Positions 35,625-44,715 of a stretch of DNA of 64,000 nucleotides are shown here, piece by piece. Position numbers and translations under genes: made by a program. Below the pieces are notes generated by a model, which was given only the letters and a program-made list of their open reading frames with translations, made no database searches and had not been told where the DNA came from. Position 1 is the stretch's first letter. The number at the start of each line of letters is the position of its first letter. Source of the DNA: Actinomycetota bacterium (GTDB taxonomy: Bacteria; Actinomycetota; UBA4738; HRBIN12); assembly GCA_040881665.1 (NCBI GenBank), contig JBBECT010000005.1:588138-652137 (forward strand). Direction: 5' to 3'.

Positions 35625-36764
35625 ATGCCCACCTCCGTGGACAAGACGCAGTGGCGCAACCTCTACGACGAGGTGGTGACGACCGGCCTGTGCACGGGGT
35701 GCACCGCTTGCATCGTCGCGTGCCCGTTCCACGTGCTCGGCTACGAGGACGGAGTCCCGGTGCAGCTCCAGGAGGAGGGCCCGGCCGGGTGCTCCCACGG
35801 CGACAAGGGCTGTGACATCTGCACCCGTGCCTGTCCACGGTTCCGTGAGTGGGAACCGGAGATCGACGAGCTGCTGTTCGGTCGCACCCGCAGTCCGGAC
35901 GAGGTGATCGGGCAGTACCGGGACATCGTGCTCAGCCGGGCGACCGGGGCCGACGAGCTGATGAGCGGACAGGATGGTGGCACCGTCTCGGCGCTGTTGA
36001 TCTGGGGGCTCGCCAACGGCGAGATCGACGGCGCCTGTACCTCGAAGCTCTCGGAGGAGCGCCAATGGGACGCCGAGCCCACCGTCGTTACCGATCGCGA
36101 GGGGGTCCTCGCGACCGCGGGCTCGCGCTACACCTATTCGGCCAACCCGCTCGCGCTGCTGAAGGCCGCCGAGATGGGGCTGTCGAAGGTCGCGCTCGTC
36201 GGGATGAGCTGCCAGGCCAGCGTCACCGGGGCGATGGAGGTCCGCCGCGTGAACAAGTGGCGTCGCAAGATCGCGTGGACCTTCGGGCTGCTGTGCTCGA
36301 AGACCTTCACCTACGACGGCGTGATGGTCGACATCGCGCAGAACGAGCTCGGGATCGATCTCGACCGGCTGGTCCGCGTCAACGTGAAAGGGCGGCTGCT
36401 GTTCTATACCGATGACGGGCAGGAGCACGCGTACCCACTCAAGGAGGCGCATCGGTTCACCCGGCCCGGGTGTCTCAAGTGCCCGGACTTCGCCGCGGAG
36501 CACGCGGATATCTCGTTCGGCGGCATCGGACAGAGCGATGGATGGAGCCTCACGATCATCCGTACCGAACGCGGGCAGGATCTGTTCGATCGCGCCGTCG
36601 CCGACGGTGTCGTGGAGTCCCGACCGGGCGCCGAGGATCCGAAGGCGATGGAGCTCATGACCAAGCTCGCATCGAAGCAGCGCACCCGTTGGCCCGGCGA
36701 CGGGCCCTCGTCCCACGCCCGGCCGGGGTTGCGCCCCGAGCCGACGCCGGGCCCTTCGGTGTAG
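35625..36764 (+). CDS. Coenzyme F420 hydrogenase/dehydrogenase beta-subunit (FrhB) family protein
   Basis: Iron-sulfur flavoprotein of 379 residues. An N-terminal ferredoxin cluster motif [12 protein letters not shown] (residues 23-34) is followed by a second Cys set [10 protein letters not shown] (about 61-70), then the FrhB N- and C-domains ([35 protein letters not shown]). Relatives reduce or oxidise F420 with FAD. No hydrogenase alpha subunit is near, so the electron partner is unknown; ferredoxin FdxA 6 kb away is one candidate. The C-terminal tail is Pro/Arg-rich. Confidence 0.88.
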   Translation: MPTSVDKTQWRNLYDEVVTTGLCTGCTACIVACPFHVLGYEDGVPVQLQEEGPAGCSHGDKGCDICTRACPRFREWEPEIDELLFGRTRSPDEVIGQYRDIVLSRATGADELMSGQDGGTVSALLIWGLANGEIDGACTSKLSEERQWDAEPTVVTDREGVLATAGSRYTYSANPLALLKAAEMGLSKVALVGMSCQASVTGAMEVRRVNKWRRKIAWTFGLLCSKTFTYDGVMVDIAQNELGIDLDRLVRVNVKGRLLFYTDDGQEHAYPLKEAHRFTRPGCLKCPDFAAEHADISFGGIGQSDGWSLTIIRTERGQDLFDRAVADGVVESRPGAEDPKAMELMTKLASKQRTRWPGDGPSSHARPGLRPEPTPGPSV

Positions 36765-36866
36765 GCCGGGTTCCCCCGTACGCCTCCCCCACCCGGAGCT
36801 TTCTCGTAGGACGCTGGGACCAAAGCGGCCCGATCACCCTCCCCACGGCGCAGCCGGCTGTGCATA

Positions 36867-37782
36867 GTGACCGTAGACCCGATGCAGCAGCCAACCGATC
36901 CGATCGGCGGCGGCGGATCGGTCGACGAACACCTCCGAACGGGCACGGGGGCCGAGCGGGATCCGTCCCCCCTCGGGAGCGACGAGAGCTTCCGGTTCCT
37001 CGTCGAGCGATCCCCGATCGTGACCTTCCGCGAGGAAGTGCACCCCGACGAGGGGACGGGTTCGAGCACGCTCTACATCAGCCCGCAGGCCGAGACGAGC
37101 CCTTCCGCATGGAGTACCGGCTTCAGGGGAAGGACCTGTCCTACCGCTGGGTGCACGACCAAGCCGTCCTCGTGGACGACGGACTCGGGCTTCCACGATG
37201 GCAGGGCTTGCTGGTGGACGTGACCGAACGGCGCGTCGCCGAGCAAGACCTGGCACAACAGCTCTCCGCGGAGCGCGCCGCGGCGCACCTGCTCCGTGAG
37301 CGCGACGAGATGAAGAACGTTCATCTGCAGGCGGTCTCCGCGGACATCCAGGATCTCGGCGAACGCGTCGCCGACAAGGCGATGCGACTCTCCGAGCTCG
37401 TGACCGATCTCTTGGATCTCGAACGGCTCGCCGCAGGAGGGATCGCCCCCGACCGCGAACCGGCGGCTGTTGCCGAGGTCCTCGGATCGGTCGTCGGTTC
37501 GATCGACCTCGGAGGTCGACCCCTGCACATGGACGTCACGCCGCCGGACCGGGCGTCGCGCCGAGCGAACGCGAGCGGATCTTCGAGGCCTTCCGTCGAG
37601 GAGTCGACGCCGGCGGGAACGGAGCGGACGACGACCCTGGGCCGCGAGCCCGAGCCGGCAGGGGCGTCGGGGCCGGCCTCGCTCTCGTCGCACGCTTCGC
37701 CGAGCTCCACGGCGGGCGGGTGTGGGTCGAGGATCGACCCGGTGGCGGAGCGGCTTTCCGGGTCGTGCTCCCCGAGGGCTGA
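36867..37782 (+). pseudogene. Decayed PAS-histidine kinase, three internal deletions in three frames
   Basis: Remnant of a kinase paralogous to the two genes downstream. From GTG 36867 one frame gives SDESFRFLVERSPIVTF up to LYISPQ (about 37090). About 45 PAS codons are then missing, and a second frame resumes with DEPFRMEYRLQGK...GLLVDVTER and RDEMKNVHLQAVSAD. The His box is deleted there, and DLLDLERLAAG follows. After HMDVTPP (about 37550) the N-box is gone and a third frame carries ERIFEAFRRG...ALVARFAELHGGRVWVEDR to TGA 37782. All three frames are needed, so no functional kinase is made. Assembly error is the alternative. Confidence 0.8.
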
Positions 37783-38034
37783 CCCGACGTCGCTTCCCCG
37801 CATCTTCGCTGGTCACAGGCCCGGATCGCCCCCTCGATTCCGCCGAGAACCCCGCGCGATCACGATCACCCTCCGACCCGTCGGGCCGCCGGGTTCGTCG
37901 CTGTTCAACACCTCCGCCCGAACGCCGATACCTCAGGCACGGCCCGAGGCGGGCCGCCGGGGCTCCTCAGAGGGGCCTCGTCCGCCTGCGCGCGCGGACC
38001 GGGCGTGGGAACCGCCTGATGGACACCGGAGGAC

Positions 38035-40551
38035 GTGACCAGACACGTGGCTCAGATCGAACCGCTCTCGCCGCCGTCCCCGCAACGCCGGGACGCGATC
38101 CTCGAGGCGGTCGCGTTCGCGGCACGGCGTCTCGTCGAGGCACCGGATTGGCACGAGGCGGCCGACGAGGTTCTCGAGCGCCTCGGTCAGGCGGCCTGCG
38201 TGTCGCGAACCTACATCTTCCGCAACCACCGAGGTGAGGACGGCATCCTCCGCTCGACCCAGATGTTCGAGTGGTGCGCGCCGGGCATCACCTCGTTCCT
38301 CGGCGATGCCGAGCTCGAAGCCGAGCCGTGGGACGAGGCAGGGTTCGGACGGTGGCGACGGATGCTCGAAGGCGGGGAGCCGGTCGTCTCGCTCACCAGG
38401 GATCTCGAACCGAACGAGCGACCGCAGCTCGAGCGCCAGGGGATCCTGGCGATCGTCGACATGCCCGTCTTCGAGGGGCATTCCTGGTGGGGCACGATCG
38501 GATTCGACGACTGCGTCGCGGAACGCCATTGGCCCCAGGCCGAGGTCGATGCGCTCCGGACCGCCGCCGGCGTGCTCGGAGCCGTGATCGAACGTCAGCG
38601 GGCCGATCTGCGGGTGCACGAGACCGACCTGCGGTACCGGTCGCTGATCGAACACACGCCCCTGGTCACCTACGAGGAGGTGGTCCCGGAGGGAAGCGCC
38701 TCGACCGCGACCTTCATCTACGTCAGCCCGCAGATCGAGGATCTCCTCGGGTACACACCCGACCGCTGGCGGGAAGAGGGGTTCTGGACCGACATCCTGC
38801 ATCCCGACGACCGGGCGTCCGTCGCCGAGCTCAGCGAGGACGTGATCACCACGGGCGGGCCCTATCGGCAGGACTATCGGTTCGTCGCCGCGGACGGGCG
38901 ACATATCTGGGTGCGCGACGAATCACGCCTCGTGACGGCACCCGGTGTCTGGCCCCAACTCTGGCAAGGGGCCCTGCTCGATATCACCGATCGCAAGCTC
39001 GCCGAGCAGGAGCTGGAGCAGACCCGCGCACGACTGCAGGCGATCGTGGACAACGTCCCGGTGGTGATCTACGCGGAGCCGGTCACCGAGGAATTGGACC
39101 TGTTCCTGAGCCCGCAAGTGGAACCGATCCTCGGTTGGACCGCCGAGGAGTGGCTCGCGGACGACGACTTCTGGGTCGACCACATCCATCCCGACGATCT
39201 CCCCGACGTCGAGCGCGCCGACCTCGCAGCCGAAGACTCGCTCTCCGAGTTCGTCAGCGAGTACCGGTTCCGGCACAAGGACGGCAGGTGGATCTGGATC
39301 AGCGATCACGCGGTCATGGTGCGCGACGACGAGGGCCACCCCTCCTACTGGCAGGGGTGCTTCATCGACATCACGAAGCGAAAGCGAATGGAGCGCGCGC
39401 TTCGGCAGGCGGAGACGCGGTTCCGCACCCTGATCGAGCACATGCCCGCGGTGACCTACGTCGAGGGACTCGTGGCGCGAGAGGTCGACTTCTACATCAG
39501 CCCCCAGGTAGAGATCATCTTCGGCTACACGCCCGAGGAGTGGAAGACAACGAAGAACTTCTGGTTCGATCGGGTGCATCCCGACGACCTCGAACGGGTC
39601 GCCGCCGAGGACACCCGCACGAACGAGACCGCGGCTCCCGTGAACATGGAGTACCGCTTCCGCGCCGCCGACGGTACGTGGCGATGGGTGCACGACGAGG
39701 CAGTGCTCGTGACCGACGACGAGGGAGGTCCGAGCTTCTGGCAGGGATTCCTGCTCGACATCACGCAGAGGAAGGAGTCCGAGGACCAGCTCGCCCACGC
39801 CCTCGAGGTCGAGCGCGACGCGGCGCAGCGACTGCGCGAGATGGACGAGATGAAGGACACGTTCCTCCAGGCCGTTTCCCACGACCTCCGAACGCCGCTG
39901 GCGGCGATCCTCGGACTCGCCGTCACGCTCGGCCGCGAGGACCTCGAGCTCGACGCCAGCGAGGGACGCGAGCTCGCAACGCGGATCGCGCAGAACGCGC
40001 GCAAGCTCCAACGCCTCGTCACCGACCTGCTCGATCTCGATCGACTCTCCCGCGGGATCGTCGAACCGGCGCGCCAGCCCGTGGAGCTCGGCGGCCTGCT
40101 CCGACGCCTCGTGGACGAGACCGACCTGCTCCGCGACCACCCCGTGCAGGTGAACGTCGACCCCGAACCACTGATCGCCGCGCTCGACGCCGCCAAGGTC
40201 GAGCGGATCGTGGAGAACCTGCTCGCGAACTCCGCCCGGCATACCGCCCGGGGGACCCAGGTCTGGATCACCGCGCGTCACGTGGAGGAGGGCGTGCTCC
40301 TCTCGGTCGAAGACGCCGGCGATGGGGTTCCCTACGACGAGCGGGCGAGCATCTTCGAGCCCTTCCGTCAGGGTTCCGAGGCACCGACCCACTCCCCCGG
40401 GGTCGGCGTCGGACTCACGCTCGTGGCTCGGTTCGCCGAGCTCCACGGGGGCCGCGCGTGGGTGGAGGACCGGGACGGCGGAGGAGCGGCGTTCCGCGTT
40501 CTGCTGCCCGACGGCGACCTCGGGACCCGTTGGCGCGAGGAGGTGGGCTGA
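38035..40551 (+). CDS. GAF-PAS3 sensor histidine kinase
   Basis: Cytoplasmic kinase of 838 residues. A GAF domain at about 15-185, three PAS domains (about 200-325, 330-450, 455-580; each ends WQG-x-L/F-LDIT or similar), HisKA with intact SHDLRTPLAAILGL, and HATPase (ERIVENLLANSARHT, VEDAGDGVPYDER, GVGVGLTLVARF). No membrane segment. GTG 38035 lies only 2 nt after GGAGG; an in-frame GTG at 38047 is a possible true start. One-base overlap with the next, paralogous kinase gene. No response regulator is adjacent. Confidence 0.9.
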   Translation: MTRHVAQIEPLSPPSPQRRDAILEAVAFAARRLVEAPDWHEAADEVLERLGQAACVSRTYIFRNHRGEDGILRSTQMFEWCAPGITSFLGDAELEAEPWDEAGFGRWRRMLEGGEPVVSLTRDLEPNERPQLERQGILAIVDMPVFEGHSWWGTIGFDDCVAERHWPQAEVDALRTAAGVLGAVIERQRADLRVHETDLRYRSLIEHTPLVTYEEVVPEGSASTATFIYVSPQIEDLLGYTPDRWREEGFWTDILHPDDRASVAELSEDVITTGGPYRQDYRFVAADGRHIWVRDESRLVTAPGVWPQLWQGALLDITDRKLAEQELEQTRARLQAIVDNVPVVIYAEPVTEELDLFLSPQVEPILGWTAEEWLADDDFWVDHIHPDDLPDVERADLAAEDSLSEFVSEYRFRHKDGRWIWISDHAVMVRDDEGHPSYWQGCFIDITKRKRMERALRQAETRFRTLIEHMPAVTYVEGLVAREVDFYISPQVEIIFGYTPEEWKTTKNFWFDRVHPDDLERVAAEDTRTNETAAPVNMEYRFRAADGTWRWVHDEAVLVTDDEGGPSFWQGFLLDITQRKESEDQLAHALEVERDAAQRLREMDEMKDTFLQAVSHDLRTPLAAILGLAVTLGREDLELDASEGRELATRIAQNARKLQRLVTDLLDLDRLSRGIVEPARQPVELGGLLRRLVDETDLLRDHPVQVNVDPEPLIAALDAAKVERIVENLLANSARHTARGTQVWITARHVEEGVLLSVEDAGDGVPYDERASIFEPFRQGSEAPTHSPGVGVGLTLVARFAELHGGRAWVEDRDGGGAAFRVLLPDGDLGTRWREEVG

Positions 40552-42500
40552 TGGAGGAGGCGATCCCCGCCACGACCCGGCGCCCGGCGCCCTACCGTCA
40601 GCTCGTGGAGCACCTGTCCGCCGTGCTCTACGCCGAGGCCGTCGACGCGAACCCGGACGACTTCTACATCAGTCCCGCGGTCGAACGCGTCTTCGGCGTG
40701 TCGGCCGAAGAGTGGACGGGCACACCGGGGTTCTGGTTCGACCATCTGCACCCCGAAGACGAAGAGCGGGTGCGCGCGGCCAACCGGGAGGCGAACGCGA
40801 CCGGCGAGCCGTTCCGCCTCGAGTACCGGTTCCGCCGTGCGGACGGCACGTTCATCTGGGTGCTCGACGAGGCGACCTTGGTCCGGGACGAGGACGGCCG
40901 CCCCTTCTGGCAGGGCATCATCCTCGACATCTCCCAACGCAAGACCACCGAACAGGCACTGCTCGACGCCGAGCGCCGCTACCGGGAGATCGTCGAGCGC
41001 ACGCCCGCGGTGACCTACCAGGAAGTCCCGACCGACGACGAGTGGGGAGCCAGCGTCACCTTCGTGAGTCCGCAGGTCGAGGCGATGCTCGGGACACCGC
41101 CCGAGGACTGGGCCTCCGATCCCGGCTATTGGCATGCGCTGGTTCACCCGGACGATCTCGACCGTATGCTCGCCGAGACCGAGCCGGTGCTCCGGACCGG
41201 CGACCAGTGGCGCTCGGAGTATCGGATGCGCCATCGCGACGGTCACTTCGTGTGGATCCACGACGAAGCGGTCCTGGTACACGACGACGAGGGCACGGCC
41301 GCTTACTGGCAGGGGTTCATGCTCGACATCACCCAGCAGCGGGAGACCGCCGAGCAGCTCGCGGAGACCGAGGCGAAGTACCGGGCGATCGTCGAACAGG
41401 TCCCGGCCGCGATCTACACACAGGTGATCCGGGAGGAAGATCCCACGCTGTCCGAGACCACCTTCATCAGCGGCTTCAACGAAACGCTCGTGGGGTACAC
41501 GCCGGAGGAGATCTATGCCGACCCGGGCATGTGGCGCGAACTGCTGCATCCGGACGATCGTGAACGGGTCCTCTCCCAGGACGCGGAGGCGAACGCCACC
41601 GGCGACGAGATCTCCTGGGAGTACCGCATGCTCCATAAGGACGGGCACACGGTCTGGATCCGCGACGAAGCGCGGGTGATCCGGGACGGTGAGGGCCGGC
41701 CGTGCTTCTGGCAGGGTTTCATGCTCGACATCACCCAGCAGAAGAACGCGGAGGAACGACTCGCCGAAGCACTCGGCGTCGAGCGTCAGGCCACGCAGCG
41801 CCTCCGCGAGCTCGACGAGATGAAGAACACGTTCCTGCAGGCAGTCTCCCACGATCTGCGGACCCCGCTGGCCGCGATCCTCGGGCTCGCCGTCACCCTG
41901 GAACGCAGCGACCTGGAGCTCGACCCCGGGGATGCGCAGGACCTCGCGCGACGGATCACGAAGAACGCGCGGAAACTCGATCGGTTGGTTCGCGATCTGC
42001 TCGACCTCGACCGCCTGTCCCGCGGCATCGTGGCGCCCAAGCGCGTGCCCGTCGATCTCGGATCGCTCGTACGGCGCGTCGTGGCCGAGTCCGACCTGAT
42101 CACCGAACGGGATCTCGCGGTCGAAACCGAGGAAGTCGTCCTCGACATCGACGCGCCGAAGATCGAGCGCATCGTTGAGAACCTCCTCGCGAACACCGCC
42201 CGCCACACGCCGCCCGGAACCCACGTGTGGATCCGGGTGGTTCGCGAGGATACGGGCGCCGTGATCGCCGTCGAGGACGACGGAACGGGGGTCGACCCGG
42301 CCGACAGGGACCGGATCTTCGAGGCGTTCCGTCAGGGTCCGGAGGCACCCACCCATGCCCCCGGCGTCGGCGTCGGACTCACGCTCGTGGCTCGGTTCGC
42401 CGATCTGCACGGCGGCCGTGCCTGGGTCGAGGAGCGGCCGGGCGGTGGGGCGTCGTTCCGCGTGTTCCTTCCCGCGGGGGACGAGGCGAGCGAGGCGTGA
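40551..42500 (+). CDS. PAS3 sensor histidine kinase, tandem paralog
   Basis: Kinase of 649 residues: three PAS domains (about 15-135, 145-270, 275-400), HisKA with SHDLRTPLAAILGL and HATPase (ERIVENLLANTARHT, VEDDGTGVDPADR, GVGVGLTLVARF). The last 240 residues are highly similar to the preceding kinase, including at the DNA level, so this is a tandem duplication in which the N-terminal sensor part (GAF) differs. Start ATG 40551 follows GAGGAGG and shares a base with the previous stop. Probably cytosolic; signals unknown. Confidence 0.92.
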   Translation: MEEAIPATTRRPAPYRQLVEHLSAVLYAEAVDANPDDFYISPAVERVFGVSAEEWTGTPGFWFDHLHPEDEERVRAANREANATGEPFRLEYRFRRADGTFIWVLDEATLVRDEDGRPFWQGIILDISQRKTTEQALLDAERRYREIVERTPAVTYQEVPTDDEWGASVTFVSPQVEAMLGTPPEDWASDPGYWHALVHPDDLDRMLAETEPVLRTGDQWRSEYRMRHRDGHFVWIHDEAVLVHDDEGTAAYWQGFMLDITQQRETAEQLAETEAKYRAIVEQVPAAIYTQVIREEDPTLSETTFISGFNETLVGYTPEEIYADPGMWRELLHPDDRERVLSQDAEANATGDEISWEYRMLHKDGHTVWIRDEARVIRDGEGRPCFWQGFMLDITQQKNAEERLAEALGVERQATQRLRELDEMKNTFLQAVSHDLRTPLAAILGLAVTLERSDLELDPGDAQDLARRITKNARKLDRLVRDLLDLDRLSRGIVAPKRVPVDLGSLVRRVVAESDLITERDLAVETEEVVLDIDAPKIERIVENLLANTARHTPPGTHVWIRVVREDTGAVIAVEDDGTGVDPADRDRIFEAFRQGPEAPTHAPGVGVGLTLVARFADLHGGRAWVEERPGGGASFRVFLPAGDEASEA

Positions 42501-42530
42501 GGCCGGTGCGAGCGGGCGAACGCTGGACGC

Positions 42531-42857
42531 TCAGGCGGATGCCCACTCCGCGACGGTGGGATGGTCCGTCGCTTGCGGCCCGACCTGGGCGGCACCGCCC
42601 GGCGAGCCGATCCCGCTGATGGCATCCTCGAAGAACTCCGCGTTGATCGGGGTGAACCGCTTCCACTCGGCGGGGACGTCGTCCTCGTAGAAGATCGCGG
42701 TGACCGGGCACACGGGTTCGCACGCGCCGCAGTCGACGCACTCATCCGGGTGGATGTAGAGCATGCGGGCTCCCTCGTAGATGCAGTCCACCGGGCACTC
42801 GTCCACACAGGCGCGGTCCTTCACGTCGATGCAGGGTTCCGCGATCGTGTACGTCAT
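42531..42857 (-). CDS. fdxA: Seven-iron ferredoxin (FdxA type)
   Basis: Ferredoxin of 108 residues. The 3Fe-4S type motif CVDECPVDC (first set) and the 4Fe-4S motif CVDCGACEPVCP (second set) are in the order of actinobacterial FdxA, followed by the typical tail FYEDDVPAEWKRFTPINAEFF. ATG 42857 follows GGAGAG. It carries electrons for oxidoreductases such as P450s or the FrhB-like protein; the partner is not evident. Confidence 0.96.
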   Translation of the reverse strand: MTYTIAEPCIDVKDRACVDECPVDCIYEGARMLYIHPDECVDCGACEPVCPVTAIFYEDDVPAEWKRFTPINAEFFEDAISGIGSPGGAAQVGPQATDHPTVAEWASA

Positions 42858-43020
42858 CTGCTCTCCCCTCCGGCCCCGTGCGGCCGAACCTCGTCGTTCG
42901 GATCCGTCCGTGCCGTTCATCCCTCCAGGGGACGATTTACACGTTGTCAACCTTGCTTATCCAGTCTACGACCCCTCCACGCCGGAACGACCTGGTGAGC
43001 GCGACCGCGGCGACCGTCGG

Positions 43021-43992
43021 TCAGGGTTCGAGCACGGGCTCCGGAGCCAGCGCGAAGAGCGTCCCGAGGAGCGAGGAAGCACGATCCCGCGCCACCACCG
43101 GGTACACGATCGGGAGGTCGGCGCCCGCGTCCCGGTACGCGGCGAGCGCTCCGCGCGCCGCAGCGGCGTCGCCGAGCACGGTCACCGCACGGACGAGGGA
43201 CTCCGGCACATCTCGGGGGCGTCGGTCGCGATGCGCCGCACCGGCGACCGCCGCTTCATTCGCGAAGCCCGCGCGCTCGAACTGCCGGCGGTAGGCGGGG
43301 ATCGCCGCGTACTCCGCGGTGGCCGTTCGCAGGACCGCGATCGCGGCGTCGTCCTCGAGTCCGACGCAGGCCCGGATGTAGACCGCGACGACGACCTGCG
43401 CCGGATCACGACCTGCCGACTCCGCCCCCCTGCGGACCTCCTGCCGCGCGGCGGCCACGCGCTCGGGTGTGCACCAGTTCAGCAGGACGCCGTCCGCGAT
43501 CTCACCGGCCAGATGCGCCGCCTTCGGACCGAGCGCGGCGAGCCAGACCGGAGGCGGATCCGCGGGGGGCGCACGCAACCGCGCCGGCCCGTCGGCCGAG
43601 TCCACCCGGTCGCCGGCGAACAGGCCCCGGAGCGTCGCGACCGTGTCGCGCAGCCGATCGAGCGCCCCCGGGCCCGACGGACCGGTCCCCAATCCCAGGA
43701 TGAACCGGCCGCCCGAGATCTCCTGGACCGTGGCCGCGGCCATCGCGGTCGTTAGCGCGCGACGCGAGGTCGTCGTAACCACCCCGGTCCCCAGCTGCAG
43801 GCGGTCGGTGTGCTCCGCGGCCGCCGCGAGGGTCGAGAACGCCTCGCGGCCCGCGATCTCGGGAAGGAACATCCCCGTGTACCCGGTCTCCTCGAGCGTG
43901 CCGGCCACGCGGACGAACTCCTCCCACGGGAGTGGGTCGCGGATCGCCGCGGCGACCCGGGCGGTCGAGGTGTCGGCTACGGTGGGCGGCAT
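43021..43992 (-). CDS. LLM class (F420-type) oxidoreductase
   Basis: Luciferase-like protein of 323 residues: EEFVRVAGTLEETGYTGMFLPEI, LQLGTGVVTTTSRRALTTAMAA, SGGRFILGLGTGPSG and VWLAALGPKAAHLAGEIADGVLLNW. These are typical of F420-dependent actinobacterial LLM proteins. ATG 43992 shares bases with the ATG of the divergent hydrolase; an in-frame ATG at 44004 is a second option. No clear Shine-Dalgarno precedes either. Substrate unknown. Confidence 0.86.
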   Translation of the reverse strand: MPPTVADTSTARVAAAIRDPLPWEEFVRVAGTLEETGYTGMFLPEIAGREAFSTLAAAAEHTDRLQLGTGVVTTTSRRALTTAMAAATVQEISGGRFILGLGTGPSGPGALDRLRDTVATLRGLFAGDRVDSADGPARLRAPPADPPPVWLAALGPKAAHLAGEIADGVLLNWCTPERVAAARQEVRRGAESAGRDPAQVVVAVYIRACVGLEDDAAIAVLRTATAEYAAIPAYRRQFERAGFANEAAVAGAAHRDRRPRDVPESLVRAVTVLGDAAAARGALAAYRDAGADLPIVYPVVARDRASSLLGTLFALAPEPVLEP

Positions 43993-44665
43993 GACCGAGT
44001 CCATCGTCGCACAGGAGCCCGTCCGGTTCTCCACGGCCGATGGCGTCTCGCTCGAAGGCGAGGTGCGCCGCCCGGCAGACGGACCCGCCCGCGGCGGCGC
44101 CGTCCTCTGCCATCCCCACCCGAAGGAGGGTGGCAGCAAGGACCACCCGCTGCTGTGGGCACTGCGTTCCGATCTTTCGCGTCGCGGATTCGCCGTGCTG
44201 TCGTTCAACTTCCGAGGGGTGATGGGTTCGTCGGGTACCTATGGAGGTGGTCATGCCGAGCTGCATGACGCACGTGCCGCGATCGACCGCGTCCGCACCG
44301 AAACCGACGGCGGGACACTGCTCGTCGGCTGGTCGTTCGGAGCCAACGTCGCGCTCCGGCTGGCCGTGGACGACACCCGCATCGCCGGGCTCGCGGCGAT
44401 CGGCCTGCCGCTCGGAACGCGGCGGGTGCGTCTCCCGCCGCTCCCAGATCCTCCCGCGCTGCGCGGGCTCCGGGCGCCGGTCCTATTGCTGGCCGGCGAG
44501 CACGACATCTTCTGTCCCTCGGACGAGCTGCGCGCGCTCGGGGCGCAGCTCCGCGACGCGCGTGTGGAGATCACACCGGGAACCGATCACTACTACTGGC
44601 GCCGGGAACCGATCGCCGCCGAACAGGTCGGGGCCTTCGCGTCGACGGTAGTTCTGTCCGACTAA
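43991..44665 (+). CDS. Alpha/beta hydrolase (dienelactone-hydrolase-like)
   Basis: Hydrolase of 224 residues: HPHPKEGGSKDHPLLWAL, the SFNFRGVMGSSGTYGGG oxyanion region, nucleophile elbow GWSFGAN, and catalytic candidates Asp in EHDIFCP and His in GTDHYYW. It resembles the KANL3/Tex30-like small hydrolase group. Its ATG overlaps that of the divergent LLM gene, so the promoter of each gene must lie within the other or both messages are leaderless. Confidence 0.85.
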   Translation: MTESIVAQEPVRFSTADGVSLEGEVRRPADGPARGGAVLCHPHPKEGGSKDHPLLWALRSDLSRRGFAVLSFNFRGVMGSSGTYGGGHAELHDARAAIDRVRTETDGGTLLVGWSFGANVALRLAVDDTRIAGLAAIGLPLGTRRVRLPPLPDPPALRGLRAPVLLLAGEHDIFCPSDELRALGAQLRDARVEITPGTDHYYWRREPIAAEQVGAFASTVVLSD

Positions 44666-44715
44666 CTCCCGCCCGACGAACTCCCGCAAGCGCGACGTCC
44701 GAAGGCGAGGGAGGA

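Noticed and set aside
36470-38038. A single 522-codon gene across the decayed kinase
   Set aside because: It begins inside the FrhB gene and carries only the middle part of the kinase homology; the N- and C-terminal parts are in other frames.
38271-42500. A 1409-codon plus-strand frame spanning both kinases
   Set aside because: Its first part is an Arg-rich out-of-frame reading of the first kinase; the real second kinase starts at ATG 40551.
42930-42970. Sigma-70 promoter for fdxA in the AT-richer stretch
   Set aside because: A TTGACA hexamer is present on the minus strand, but no -10 element stands at 16-18 nt spacing.
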